Shown piece by piece: positions 44,935 to 52,662 of a DNA stretch of 64,000 nt. Location: NCBI GenBank assembly GCA_043774925.1, contig JAYVSZ010000048.1, positions 34,932 to 98,931 of the forward strand, written 5' to 3'. The notes below the pieces were generated by a model. That model did no database searches, was not told where the DNA came from, and saw only the letters and a list, made by a program, of their open reading frames with translations. A program made the position numbers and the translations under genes. How positions within the stretch are numbered: the stretch's first letter is position 1; each line of letters opens with the position of its first letter. The DNA comes from JAYVSZ01 sp043774925 (GTDB lineage Bacteria > Pseudomonadota > Gammaproteobacteria > Burkholderiales > Methylophilaceae).

Positions 44935-45618
44935 ATGAAACTTTACCCACACGCCATCGTCGATAATTTTTACGAGAACCCAGATGCGATTCGCAAATTT
45001 GCGCTTGCGCAAAAATACACTTATTGCAAAGAAATCAAAGATATACAATACGTTTTTCCAGGCTGTCGCACAAAAGATTTATTTAAAATTAACCCTGTGT
45101 TGTTTGAAAATATTGTCAAAAAATTGGTCTCGGTGTATCACAACGCAGAAAATGACTACATGGGCTGGACGGTTACCACCAGCTTTCAAATTGTGACAGC
45201 GGAGTTCGGCCAAGGTGTTATTCATCGCGATCACAATACCATATTTGCCGCAGTGCTTTTTTTAACGCCCGATGCACCGCTAACGACGGGTACCAGCTTG
45301 TTTAAACCCAATAAAACCTTTGACGCCGACAAATACGAACAAGCGCTACAAGATAACGACGCGCGCTTTAAAGCGGGCGAAATGATGATGGACACCCGCT
45401 ACCACAGCATGTTTGACGAGGTTGTGCGCGTGAACAATGTGTACAACACGTTGATTATTTACGAAGGCGATACCTACCACGCCGCCAATCAATTTTTTGG
45501 CGATAACAACAAAAATGGCAGGCTGGCACAGGTATTTTTTGTCACGAAGATTGATGCGCAGAAAGAAAATGTTTTCCCACTGAATAGAACCAAAGCGGTA
45601 AGAACTTGGCAGACTTAA
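44935..45618 (+). CDS. DUF6445-like, possible Fe(II)/2-oxoglutarate-type oxygenase
   Basis: 227 residues from ATG 44935; the frame also opens at GTG three bases upstream. The beginning (YPHAIVDNFYENPDAIRKFAL) resembles DUF6445 proteins. An HxD pair (VIHRDHNTIFAAVLFL) and later Tyr-His (TYHAANQFFG) and Arg-Leu-Ala-Gln (GRLAQVFFV) fit a cupin-fold dioxygenase metal site. Function unknown; the family call is from memory. Confidence 0.68.
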   Translation: MKLYPHAIVDNFYENPDAIRKFALAQKYTYCKEIKDIQYVFPGCRTKDLFKINPVLFENIVKKLVSVYHNAENDYMGWTVTTSFQIVTAEFGQGVIHRDHNTIFAAVLFLTPDAPLTTGTSLFKPNKTFDADKYEQALQDNDARFKAGEMMMDTRYHSMFDEVVRVNNVYNTLIIYEGDTYHAANQFFGDNNKNGRLAQVFFVTKIDAQKENVFPLNRTKAVRTWQT

Positions 45619-45643
45619 TTTAAGACAAAATCGATGTAAGCGC

Positions 45644-45673
45644 AAAAAAGCCCGCTGTTACGCAGGCTTTTTT
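45644..45673. terminator. Bidirectional intrinsic terminator
   Basis: An AAAAAAGCCxGC / GCxGGCTTTTTT hairpin with TGTTAC loop, flanked by A and T runs. It is placed between the convergent DUF6445-like gene and hupB. Confidence 0.88.
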
Positions 45674-45718
45674 TCAATTCACAAAATTAGCTTTAAAAGC
45701 TAATTCTCGAATTTAATA

Positions 45719-45991
45719 TTAGTTAACTGCATCTTTCAATGCTTTACCAGCGCTAAAGCCTGGGGCTTTGCGTGCGGCAATTTTAATTTCTTTACCAGTT
45801 TGTGGGTTGCGGCCTGTACGTGCAGCGCGTGCAGAAACTTTAAATGTACCAAAACCAATCAAGGTTACAGTATCGCCTTTTTTCAGAGCTTTAGTAATAG
45901 AATCGGTAATCGCATCCACTGCTTTAGCAGCATCCACTTTAGTTAAGTCTGCTTGTGCTGCAACTGCAGCGATTAATTCAGATTTGTTCAT
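45719..45991 (-). CDS. hupB: DNA-binding protein HU
   Basis: 90 residues, complete HU fold: NKSELIAAVAAQADLTKVDA, the DNA-binding arm GFGTFKVSARAARTGRNPQTGKEIKIAARKAPGF, ending KDAVN. HU is a major nucleoid protein that bends DNA without strong sequence preference. The AGAGAGAAAACG leader gives a reasonable ribosome site. Confidence 0.97.
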   Translation of the reverse strand: MNKSELIAAVAAQADLTKVDAAKAVDAITDSITKALKKGDTVTLIGFGTFKVSARAARTGRNPQTGKEIKIAARKAPGFSAGKALKDAVN

Positions 45992-46129
45992 CGTTTTCTC
46001 TCTGGTTGGTTGTAAAGTGGTCTAACTTTACTGGCAGTAAGGCGCTGTGTCAATGTTCTAGCAGCATTTGTTAGAAAAATTTACAAAAAAAGCCATGCTG
46101 CAGCTAATTTTTTGCCAAAGCACCTTAAA

Positions 46130-46351
46130 TCATCTGATTTTCTTGCTCCTAAGCGGCTCCAGCAAGGGCGAAAGCCCATTGTGATCAATCTCCTGCATCA
46201 ACTGCAATAAACGCCCCAGCTCTGTTTTAGGAAAGCCCTCGCGCGCAAACCAATTAAGATAATTGCCTGGCAAATCGGCCAGCAAACGCCCTTTGTGCTT
46301 GCCATAGGGCATTTCTAGCGTGACTAATTTTTGTAAATCTTCTGGGTTCAT
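46130..46351 (-). CDS. DUF3820-family small protein
   Basis: 73 residues with the family core MPYGKHKGRLLADLPGNYLNWFAREGFP. DUF3820 proteins resemble part of the exonuclease/helicase-associated quorum-like domain found with DNA-processing enzymes, but no role is known. The N-terminal MNPEDLQKLVTLE fits the family. Stands alone. Confidence 0.85.
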   Translation of the reverse strand: MNPEDLQKLVTLEMPYGKHKGRLLADLPGNYLNWFAREGFPKTELGRLLQLMQEIDHNGLSPLLEPLRSKKIR

Positions 46352-46582
46352 CTGGTCAAAATTCGAAAAACGACTGTTTTGGTCAGTTTATGCACAAATA
46401 TGGCGCATTATTTTTGCGCGCTCAATCATAAATTACTTTAACAATTATTGCTAACTAAATGAAAAATATAATATCTTAAATATAGGCTAAGTATTTAATT
46501 TAATTGGATATTTGGCGTGAATTTTGCTGTAATTTTATTGTCATAGAGGACGTATATGCTCAAATTTTTTAAGGAGTGAAAA
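46352..46582. other. AT-rich intergenic region
   Basis: About 230 bases, divergent promoters expected. A seven-codon open frame (46556-46579) ends in the AAGGAG site of the next gene. I see no RNA gene or repeat here. Confidence 0.4.
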
Positions 46583-46732
46583 ATGGCGATATACCAAGTT
46601 TTAGATGAACAAAACCACCCAGTTTATGAAACCAAAAGCTTTATCAAAGCATTGCAAGAGGCGGAGCTGCTAAACCACTCGAATGACGACCACTACTTTT
46701 TTGTAGAAGTGGCAGCCATACAAACGCATTAA
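46583..46732 (+). CDS. Small acidic protein, unknown function
   Basis: 49 residues behind a very strong AAGGAG site eight bases from the ATG. The sequence (MAIYQVLDEQNHPVYETKSF...HYFFVEVAAIQTH) is cytoplasmic, moderately acidic, with no Cys and no membrane segment. It is followed by a degraded copy of the dispersed repeat. No family recognised. Confidence 0.58.
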   Translation: MAIYQVLDEQNHPVYETKSFIKALQEAELLNHSNDDHYFFVEVAAIQTH

Positions 46733-46739
46733 AAAAAGA

Positions 46740-46785
46740 GATGCCATGAGAGCCGCATATCTATTGGCTTGCAGAGCACATGATT
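46740..46785 (+). repeat. Degenerate copy of the dispersed CATGGATATTGG repeat
   Basis: The core is altered (GCATATCTATTGGCTT), but the flanks GATGCCATGAGAGCC and GCAGAGCACATG match the intergenic copies at 12038 and 47098 position by position. It lies between 46732 and the next gene's stop at 46788. Confidence 0.55.
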
Positions 46786-46787
46786 CA

Positions 46788-47036
46788 TTATAAATTAACC
46801 GGCAGGCCTAAATCTAACTTGGTTGCCGCTTTAGGGCCTTCAACTTTTTCCTGAATAAAATCCACCGCCTCGCCCGAAGCCCAAGAGGCCGCATACGCCA
46901 ACGCAAACACCAACAAGCCGCGCGCAATGCCTTTGGGAATACCTTGCTCCTCCAAAAAGCGACGCGCATACCAAACCGCCACAATAAACACGATGGTGGA
47001 GATAAGTACATTCCAAATTGAGGGTAGCGTAAACAT
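46788..47036 (-). CDS. Small membrane protein, unknown function
   Basis: 82 residues from ATG 47036 (a GTG at 47042 would add two). A first helix (IWNVLISTIVFIVAVWYA) and a second (GLLVFALAYAASWASG) with a positive loop between suggest a two-pass inner-membrane protein. The tail is soluble. No family recognised, and no strong ribosome site is visible. Confidence 0.6.
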   Translation of the reverse strand: MFTLPSIWNVLISTIVFIVAVWYARRFLEEQGIPKGIARGLLVFALAYAASWASGEAVDFIQEKVEGPKAATKLDLGLPVNL

Positions 47037-47097
47037 TGGCACATCATACCGCGAAATTGAAAGAGTTTGCCTTAAAAACTAGCCCTAGTTGCAGTTG

Positions 47098-47133
47098 ATG
47101 CTCTGGGATCCGCATGGATATTGGCTCGTGGCG
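47098..47133 (+). repeat. Dispersed CATGGATATTGG repeat, intergenic copy
   Basis: The core is at 47113-47124 with flanks GATGCTCTGGGATCC and CTCGTGGCGCAATG. It is followed directly by a GTCATTC-type sequence at about 47141 and further low-complexity CCCT-rich repeats to about 47225. No gene lies here. Confidence 0.8.
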
Positions 47134-47249
47134 CAATGCTGTCATTCTGAGCCCTAAGCTTGTGGAGTGGGCGAAGAGTCCAGCCAAAACAAAAAAAGCA
47201 TTCCCTCGCCCTTTAAGGGATAGGGCTAGGGTGAAGGTAAAAGTGCGCG

Positions 47250-47459
47250 TTACTTTTGCTCAGCCAGTTTCTCACCGAGTTTTCGCACAAACTCCGCAAC
47301 ATCCCACTCGCAACCAGAGCAGCCAGAAAGCGCACCTGTTCTGCGCGAAATCGCATCTAAATCCAAGCCTTCGTTAAGCAGCTTTTCAATTTGTCCGCGC
47401 GTGGTGCCGCTGCATGGGCATAAAATTTCATCGGGGGAATTGATATTAATTAAGCTCAT
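47250..47459 (-). CDS. Bfd-like [2Fe-2S]-binding protein
   Basis: 69 residues. Cys14, Cys16, Cys47 and Cys50 (LCPCSG, GCSGCEWD) match the bacterioferritin-associated ferredoxin (Fer2_BFD) ligand pattern. Bfd reduces and releases iron from bacterioferritin; no bfr gene is adjacent. It is flanked on both sides by dispersed repeat copies. Confidence 0.82.
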   Translation of the reverse strand: MSLININSPDEILCPCSGTTRGQIEKLLNEGLDLDAISRRTGALSGCSGCEWDVAEFVRKLGEKLAEQK

Positions 47460-47472
47460 ATAAAAATGTTAA

Positions 47473-47506
47473 TTGCTTCAAAAGGCGCATGGATATTGGC
47501 TTTTGG
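47473..47506 (+). repeat. Dispersed CATGGATATTGG repeat, intergenic copy
   Basis: The core is at 47488-47499, with AAGGCG upstream and CTTTTGGCC downstream. It occupies the whole gap between the Bfd-like and VapC genes and touches the vapC stop. Confidence 0.8.
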
Positions 47507-47507
47507 C

Positions 47508-47909
47508 CTACACGACCCAATTTTCTATTTGTAGCGCAGGCACTTTGGCAAACTCTTTTTCGTTATTGGTCACCAAAATTAAGCCTTCGCTGCGCGCCTG
47601 CGCGGCGATGTGCAAATCGTTTACGCCAATCGGCTGGCCAATTTTTTCGAGCGATGTTCTAATCGCGCCATAATGCTGCGCAGCTTTTTCGGCATACGGC
47701 AACACCACTAATCTGCTACAAAAATCCTCCACCACCGCTAGGTTTGCCGCTGGCTGGCTACTTTTTTCTGCGCCGTGCAAAAGCTCGGCAAGCGTAATCA
47801 CCGAGATTGCCATGCGCGTGCTGTTTTCGTTAAAAGTCGCCAAAACTTCCAGCGGACGGCGCTTAATCACATAAATAACGATATTGGTATCGAGTAAATA
47901 CTTTATCAT
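47508..47909 (-). CDS. vapC: VapC-family PIN-domain toxin
   Basis: 133 residues. The PIN fold has acidic residues in LLDTNIVIYVI (Asp7), TLAELLHG (Glu), GVNDLHIAAQA (Asp) and LVTNNEKEFAKV (Asn/Glu). PIN toxins cleave RNA in a Mg2+-dependent manner. The gene lies immediately after the antitoxin (zero gap). The C-terminal PALQIENWVV is typical. Confidence 0.92.
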   Translation of the reverse strand: MIKYLLDTNIVIYVIKRRPLEVLATFNENSTRMAISVITLAELLHGAEKSSQPAANLAVVEDFCSRLVVLPYAEKAAQHYGAIRTSLEKIGQPIGVNDLHIAAQARSEGLILVTNNEKEFAKVPALQIENWVV

Positions 47910-48143
47910 TTAAAAGCTTTCGCGGTCTTGCTGCGCTTGGCTTGCGCGGGCTTCCATAAAGTCATCGCTCACCGTTAAACCATTCTTAAAAAAGCTATCC
48001 CAAGATTCCGCCAGCGGCGCAATAATTCGCTCGTTGCCAATTGCGCGAACGCTCACCCGCTTCACGTTATCGGGCAAACGCAACTCTGAAGGCAGCCTTA
48101 CTGCTTGCGTGCGATTGTTGGTAAATACTGTGCTAGTTGCCAT
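47910..48143 (-). CDS. vapB: VapB/VagC-family antitoxin (AbrB-like)
   Basis: 77 residues from ATG 48143 (the frame also opens at 48149). The AbrB-like DNA-binding half FTNNRTQAVRLPSELRLPDNVKRVSVRAIG is followed by a toxin-binding tail (WDSFFKNGLTVSDDF). It neutralises VapC and represses its own promoter, as known for the family. Confidence 0.92.
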   Translation of the reverse strand: MATSTVFTNNRTQAVRLPSELRLPDNVKRVSVRAIGNERIIAPLAESWDSFFKNGLTVSDDFMEARASQAQQDRESF

Positions 48144-48227
48144 ATTCACTCCTGCTTAATTTGTATATAGCATTAGTATATGGCTTTGGTCAAAAAGTTG
48201 CAAGTGGATTACATTTTTGTTAAAGGA

Positions 48228-48262
48228 CATGCCCTGAAAGGCGCATGGATATTGGGTTGTAG
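48228..48262 (+). repeat. Dispersed CATGGATATTGG repeat, intergenic copy
   Basis: The core is at 48244-48255 with upstream GCCCTGAAAGGCG matching the consensus, followed by GTTGTAGGGCG. It merges with a second repeat that starts at 48256. Confidence 0.8.
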
Positions 48263-48359
48263 GGCGTCAATAGCGAAGCGTATTGCGCCGAAAGAAGATT
48301 TTTTGTGTTTTGAAAATTCTCATGCGGCGGATTACACTTTGTTAATCCGCCCTACGCTA
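48256..48359. repeat. GTAGGGCG-ended palindromic element
   Basis: About 104 bp, starting TTGTAGGGCG and ending CGCCCTACG, with GGATTA...TAATCC pairing within the right half (48330-48352). This kind of GTAGGGCG/CGCCCTAC element is common in betaproteobacterial intergenic DNA. It is not related in sequence to the GTCATTC family. Confidence 0.65.
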
Positions 48360-48360
48360 G

Positions 48361-49317
48361 CTATAAACTGACCAAACCCAATTCTTCGAGACGAATCGCC
48401 ATAGCTTCAACCGACACATTAAACTGAATCGCTAGCGAATTAAAATGCCGCCCATTAAAACGCGATGCGCCCGCAAGCTGTCTTGATAATGCATGCAAGT
48501 TATTACATTTTTTCATTGCCTCATCATAACTGTGAAAACCTAAAGCAACTGCAGTTGCTTCATACAAAGTAAACGCTTCTGTTAGAAAATGCCGTCTAAA
48601 AGTCTCTCGCACAAGTTTACCTGGCATTAAAAAGAAAGCAGCAAATTTGTTGGCTTCAACCTCTTTTGGGTCACGAGATTTTATTGTTCCATCTAACGGC
48701 ATATCCCGATGCAAGCCATTTCCCATATGCAGTATAGCGTGCCCTAATTCGTGTGCAGCGGTAAAATGCTGAATATCAGGTCTAAAGCGACGTGAAATGC
48801 GTACTTTTTTTGAATTGCTATCAATTACCCCCGCTGCTTCGATAAGCTTTCCATCAATAATAAATTCGCCAAGATTTTGTTCTAAATCGCAGTCGTATCC
48901 CAATAATTTAAAGGCAACGAGAGGATCAAGAATGCTAATCGGATTAGTGGTTTTAATGTTGGGCCAAATCTTATGTCTGTTTTTCCACATAAGCCTCTGT
49001 AAGTTTATAGCTTTCTGCTCTATTTCATCGATTGTGTATCGTTCTTTTTTGTTTTCTACTTTTACTATTAAACTAGATAATGCACTGTAACCATTTGGTG
49101 CATCTTCATCTAAATGTGCATATGGATCTTGTAGCAAGAACCGACTATTGGTAATCTCGGATGCAAATGCCTGCTGAGGTTGCTCACTTTGTAACGCTAT
49201 CGCGCTTAAATTACCATCACCATCCACATGAGCGTAATTATTACCCTTTGATATTCTATCGTTATAAATTTCACTGGTTGTCGCATCACGATATTCTTTT
49301 TTCTTCATGTCGTCCAT
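48361..49317 (-). CDS. ImmA/IrrE-family metallopeptidase
   Basis: 318 residues. The zinc peptidase motif AAHELGHAILH is near residue 190, with VEANKFAAFFLMP downstream, as in the ImmA/IrrE family. These peptidases often cleave a partner repressor. Here no XRE-type regulator is encoded beside it; neighbours are vapBC and nrdJ. The N-terminal 90 residues are poorly conserved and polar. The AGGAG site eight bases before ATG 49317 fixes the start. It could be the remainder of a toxin-antitoxin or phage-type module. Confidence 0.82.
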   Translation of the reverse strand: MDDMKKKEYRDATTSEIYNDRISKGNNYAHVDGDGNLSAIALQSEQPQQAFASEITNSRFLLQDPYAHLDEDAPNGYSALSSLIVKVENKKERYTIDEIEQKAINLQRLMWKNRHKIWPNIKTTNPISILDPLVAFKLLGYDCDLEQNLGEFIIDGKLIEAAGVIDSNSKKVRISRRFRPDIQHFTAAHELGHAILHMGNGLHRDMPLDGTIKSRDPKEVEANKFAAFFLMPGKLVRETFRRHFLTEAFTLYEATAVALGFHSYDEAMKKCNNLHALSRQLAGASRFNGRHFNSLAIQFNVSVEAMAIRLEELGLVSL

Positions 49318-49336
49318 AATTTAGACTCCTATAAAT

Positions 49337-50026
49337 TTAACCGCACTTACTCTCACCACAATTCAGACAAGTTAAACAACCATCCATAATAATACTGGCT
49401 TTGGTGTTGCACTTGTTGCAAAGCTGCGCGCCTTTGGGGAAGCCTTCTGCGTTGATTTCTTCATTCGGTTGTGCGTGTTTTTCATAGTACTCGGTGCGTT
49501 TTTCTTCTACCAGTTTTTGTTGGTGTTCATCCAAACCCACTTTTTTAAGCATGCCAATATTCTGTAAGTGCTTTTCGACCACTTCGCCAATCTCTGCCAC
49601 CAAACTTGGTACAAATTTGCCGCCTTTTTTAAAGTAGCCGCCACTTGGCTCGAACACGCTTTTAAGTTCCTCAACTAGGAAAGTAACGTCACCACCTTTG
49701 CGGAACACGGCCGACATGACACGCGTTAAAGCGACGATCCATTGAAAATGCTCCATGTTTTTGGAGTTGATGAATATCTCGAACGGGCGGCGATGCTCTT
49801 GCGGCGTGCCTTCGTGCATAATCACATCGTTAATGGTGATGTAAAGCGCGTGCTCGGTGACTGGCGTTTTAATTTTGTAGGTGCTTCCCACGAGAATATC
49901 GGGGCGGCTGAGCGGCTCGCCCATTGCAATCACGTTGCTCGATTCAGCCGCTTTTGCATCCGCCGCTTTGCTCTCGGGTGTGACCAAGTTGTAACCAGTG
50001 ATTTTCTTTTCTATTTTAATTGCCAT
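49337..50026 (-). CDS. nrdJb: Adenosylcobalamin-dependent ribonucleotide reductase, small part (NrdJb)
   Basis: 229 residues from ATG 50026 (the open frame extends to 50050). This matches the C-terminal subunit of split class II reductases (NrdJa/NrdJb, as in Pseudomonas). It has the ALTRVMSAVFRKGGDVTFL region and the terminal CLTCLNCGESKCG, whose cysteines probably act in reduction of the active-site disulfide. nrdJa is 97 bases upstream, separated by a palindromic element. Confidence 0.92.
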   Translation of the reverse strand: MAIKIEKKITGYNLVTPESKAADAKAAESSNVIAMGEPLSRPDILVGSTYKIKTPVTEHALYITINDVIMHEGTPQEHRRPFEIFINSKNMEHFQWIVALTRVMSAVFRKGGDVTFLVEELKSVFEPSGGYFKKGGKFVPSLVAEIGEVVEKHLQNIGMLKKVGLDEHQQKLVEEKRTEYYEKHAQPNEEINAEGFPKGAQLCNKCNTKASIIMDGCLTCLNCGESKCG

Positions 50027-50045
50027 TGTTTTCCTCAGTTTTCCT

Positions 50046-50114
50046 GTCATTCCGTGATCTACACGGAATCTAGCGGCTTTAAAGTCACTAGATTCCGACT
50101 TGCGTCGGAATGAC
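50046..50114. repeat. GTCATTC-family palindromic element between nrdJa and nrdJb
   Basis: 69 bp starting GTCATTCCG and ending GTCGGAATGAC. Inner arms CGGAATCTAG and CTAGATTCCG form a second hairpin. This is the same structural type as 11455 and 29079. It lies inside the nrdJa-nrdJb operon gap, so it may set the ratio of the two subunits or be neutral. Confidence 0.8.
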
Positions 50115-50123
50115 GACTAATAT

Positions 50124-52289
50124 TTAAAACTTGCCGTAATAGCCTTCTTTCAAGGCATCGTATAAGTTTGCAGCGCTATGAATCTCGCCATCGTATTCAA
50201 TCTCTTGGTTGCCTTTGGCCTCAATTTCGGTGCCATCATCCAGCGTAAATTTGTAGGTGGTGTTTTCTAAATCTTTCTCGGTTACCAACACGCCTTGGAA
50301 AGCCTCTGGGTTAAACCTGAATGTAGTACAGCCTTTTAAGCCTTTGTCGTATGCGTACAAATAAATGTTTTTGAAATCCTCAAAATCGTAATCGGTCGGC
50401 ACGTTAATGGTTTTTGAGATGCTACTATCAATCCATTTTTGTGCAGCGGCTTGAATATCCACGTGCGCTTTGGCCATGATGGTGGAGGAATCTAAAAAGT
50501 AATCAGGTAGTTTTTCTTCTTCCGAAGTGCCAAATGGCATGGCTTTTGGGTTAACAAGCTCGCGATAAGCCAGTAATTCGTATGAGAATACGTCAACTTT
50601 TTCTTTAGACTTTTTGCCTTCGCGTATCACATTGCGGTTGTAATGGTGCGCAAAGCTAGGCTCAATGCCGTTGCTGGCATTGTTAGCCAAACTTAGCGAA
50701 ATGGTGCCCGTTGGCGCAATGCTGCTGTGGTGCGTAAAGCGCACGCCTTTAGCTGCGATTTGGTTACGCAAACCTTCGGGGAACTGTTGCATATAACGGC
50801 TATATTTACCCAGCAGAACCTTTCCTGCCAATTTCTGCCCCACTTTAATGCCATCTGCCGCCATTTCTGGACGTTTTGCCAGCATATCGGCCGTCACTTC
50901 AAATTTCTCTTCCATAATCGGCGCCGCGCCTTTTTCCTCGGCCAGTTGCACGCCCGTATTCCAGCCTTCTTCGGCCATCATGCGGGTGACTTCTTCGGTA
51001 AATTTAAGCGAATCTTCATCGCCGTATTTCATTTTCATCATGGTGAGGGTTGAGCCCAAACCTAAATAACCCATGCCGTGGCGGCGTTTGCGCGCAATTT
51101 CGTCGCGCTGTTGTTGCAAGGGCAAACCGTTGATTTCCACCACGTTATCCAGCATGCGGGTAAAAATGGCGACCGTTTCGCGATATTCGGCCCAATCGAA
51201 AAACGCTTCATTGGTGAATGGTTTTTTAACAAACATAGTTAAATTAACCGAGCCCAGCAAGCAAGCGCCATAAGGCGGTAACGGCTGTTCACCGCAAGGA
51301 TTCGTCGCGCGAATATTCTCGCAAAACCAGTTGTTGTTCATCTCGTTTACGCGGTCAATCAAAATAAAGCCAGGCTCGGCAAAATCGTAGGTGCTGCTCA
51401 TAATCACATCCCATAAGCGACGCGCCTTAATGGTTTTATACACGCGGCAAGCCACTTTTCCTGCATCCACGCCATCAGATTTGGTGAGGTATTTACCTTT
51501 AACTGGCCACTCGCGCCACACTACTTGGCTTTCATCGTTAGTGTTTAAGCCATCTACAATCGCCTCTTTTTCTGTCACTGGGAAAGCCAATTTCCACTCA
51601 GCATCGGCTTTTACGGCTTCCATAAACTCTTTAGTAATCAGGCAGCTCAAGTTAAATTGGCGTAAACGGCCTGCCTCACGTTTGGCTTTAATAAAATCGC
51701 CAACATCGGGGTGCGAAATATCAAATGTGGCCATTTGCGCGCCGCGGCGACCGCCTGCAGATGACACCGTAAAACACATTTTGTCGTAGATATCCATAAA
51801 AGAAAGTGGGCCAGACGTATAGGCGCCAGCGCCCGCTACAAATGCGCCTTTTGGACGAAGCGTAGAAAACTCGTAACCAATGCCGCAGCCCGCTTTTAGC
51901 GTTAAGCCAGCCTCGTGCACTTTGCCGAGGATGTCGTCCATGCTGTCGCTGACAATGCCAGAAACAGTGCAGTTAATGGTTGATGTGGCTGGCTTGTGCT
52001 CTAACGCACCGGCGTTAGAGGTAATGCGACCAGCCGGAATAGCGCCGTGGCGTAGCGCCCACAAAAATTTCTCGTGCCACTCTTGGCGTTTTTCTTCAGT
52101 TGTTTCTACGTCGGCCAGCGCACGCGCTACCCGCGCATACGAATCGTCCATGCTGGAATCGACATGTTCGCCCGTTTTGGTTTTTAAGCGATATTTTTTA
52201 TCCCAAATATCGAGCGAAACGGATTGAATTGGAATTTGGTGTCCCATTTCCGATTGTGATTTTTGTGCTGGTTCAACTGCCTTTAGCAT
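50124..52289 (-). CDS. nrdJa: Adenosylcobalamin-dependent ribonucleotide reductase, large part (NrdJa)
   Basis: 721 residues from ATG 52289, which has GGGAG six bases upstream (the open frame extends to 52346 without such a site). Active-site motifs are STINCTVSGIV, AGCGIGYEFSTLRPKGA, NPCGEQPLPPYGACLLGSVNL and IAPTGTISL. The enzyme makes deoxynucleotides from ribonucleotides with B12 instead of a diiron subunit. It depends on the separate NrdJb gene downstream. The promoter region has an NrdR-like box. Confidence 0.95.
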   Translation of the reverse strand: MLKAVEPAQKSQSEMGHQIPIQSVSLDIWDKKYRLKTKTGEHVDSSMDDSYARVARALADVETTEEKRQEWHEKFLWALRHGAIPAGRITSNAGALEHKPATSTINCTVSGIVSDSMDDILGKVHEAGLTLKAGCGIGYEFSTLRPKGAFVAGAGAYTSGPLSFMDIYDKMCFTVSSAGGRRGAQMATFDISHPDVGDFIKAKREAGRLRQFNLSCLITKEFMEAVKADAEWKLAFPVTEKEAIVDGLNTNDESQVVWREWPVKGKYLTKSDGVDAGKVACRVYKTIKARRLWDVIMSSTYDFAEPGFILIDRVNEMNNNWFCENIRATNPCGEQPLPPYGACLLGSVNLTMFVKKPFTNEAFFDWAEYRETVAIFTRMLDNVVEINGLPLQQQRDEIARKRRHGMGYLGLGSTLTMMKMKYGDEDSLKFTEEVTRMMAEEGWNTGVQLAEEKGAAPIMEEKFEVTADMLAKRPEMAADGIKVGQKLAGKVLLGKYSRYMQQFPEGLRNQIAAKGVRFTHHSSIAPTGTISLSLANNASNGIEPSFAHHYNRNVIREGKKSKEKVDVFSYELLAYRELVNPKAMPFGTSEEEKLPDYFLDSSTIMAKAHVDIQAAAQKWIDSSISKTINVPTDYDFEDFKNIYLYAYDKGLKGCTTFRFNPEAFQGVLVTEKDLENTTYKFTLDDGTEIEAKGNQEIEYDGEIHSAANLYDALKEGYYGKF

Positions 52290-52662
52290 GTGCAACTCCC
52301 TATTTTTTAAACTACCACTATATATTTTTACAGCGCTTTTATTCACTTTTTGCTAACTATGTGATTTATATAAAAATATCTTTTATTTTTATGAAAAAAA
52401 TCCTTTCAACACAAGATATTGTGCTGCCGACGTAAATTTATGCCTTTATTGTGTGCTTTGCAACACTTTTTTTGTAACGCAATTTTGCCCAAATTTAGTG
52501 CATACTGGCCAGAATATGCGCCAGTATTGGCGTGTAGGCCATGTGCGTTATCACTTACATTTTAAAACTGACTAAAAAATATTTTTCTCACTAAAATTTG
52601 TGACTGATGCGCGACAAAAATTTGCTTTGCAAGCAAAGCCGTTTTTTGTGAGAAAATGGTGT
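52290..52662. other. Intergenic region between nrdJa and waaA
   Basis: About 370 AT-rich bases with the two divergent promoters. It contains the NrdR-like box (separate entry) and a small tandem-like TACTGGCCAG...GCGCCAGTA inverted pair near 52503-52533. I see no cobalamin riboswitch and no gene. Confidence 0.5.
52409..52424. promoter_or_regulatory. Candidate NrdR box
   Basis: ACACAAGATATTGTGC matches 14 of 16 positions of the NrdR consensus ACACWATATATWGTGT and is palindromic. It lies 120 bases upstream of the nrdJa start. A second, poorer ACTATATAT sequence lies near 52315. Paired boxes at about 31-base spacing, the usual arrangement, were not found. Confidence 0.6.

Noticed and set aside
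52618..52640. Short TTTGCTTTGCAAGCAAAG palindrome before waaA
   Set aside because: The loop is too small for a terminator and the T tract is not adjacent; it does not affect the waaA start choice.
52290..52662. Cobalamin riboswitch upstream of nrdJa
   Set aside because: No B12-box sequence (GCCACTG type) is present and the region reads as ordinary AT-rich promoter DNA.
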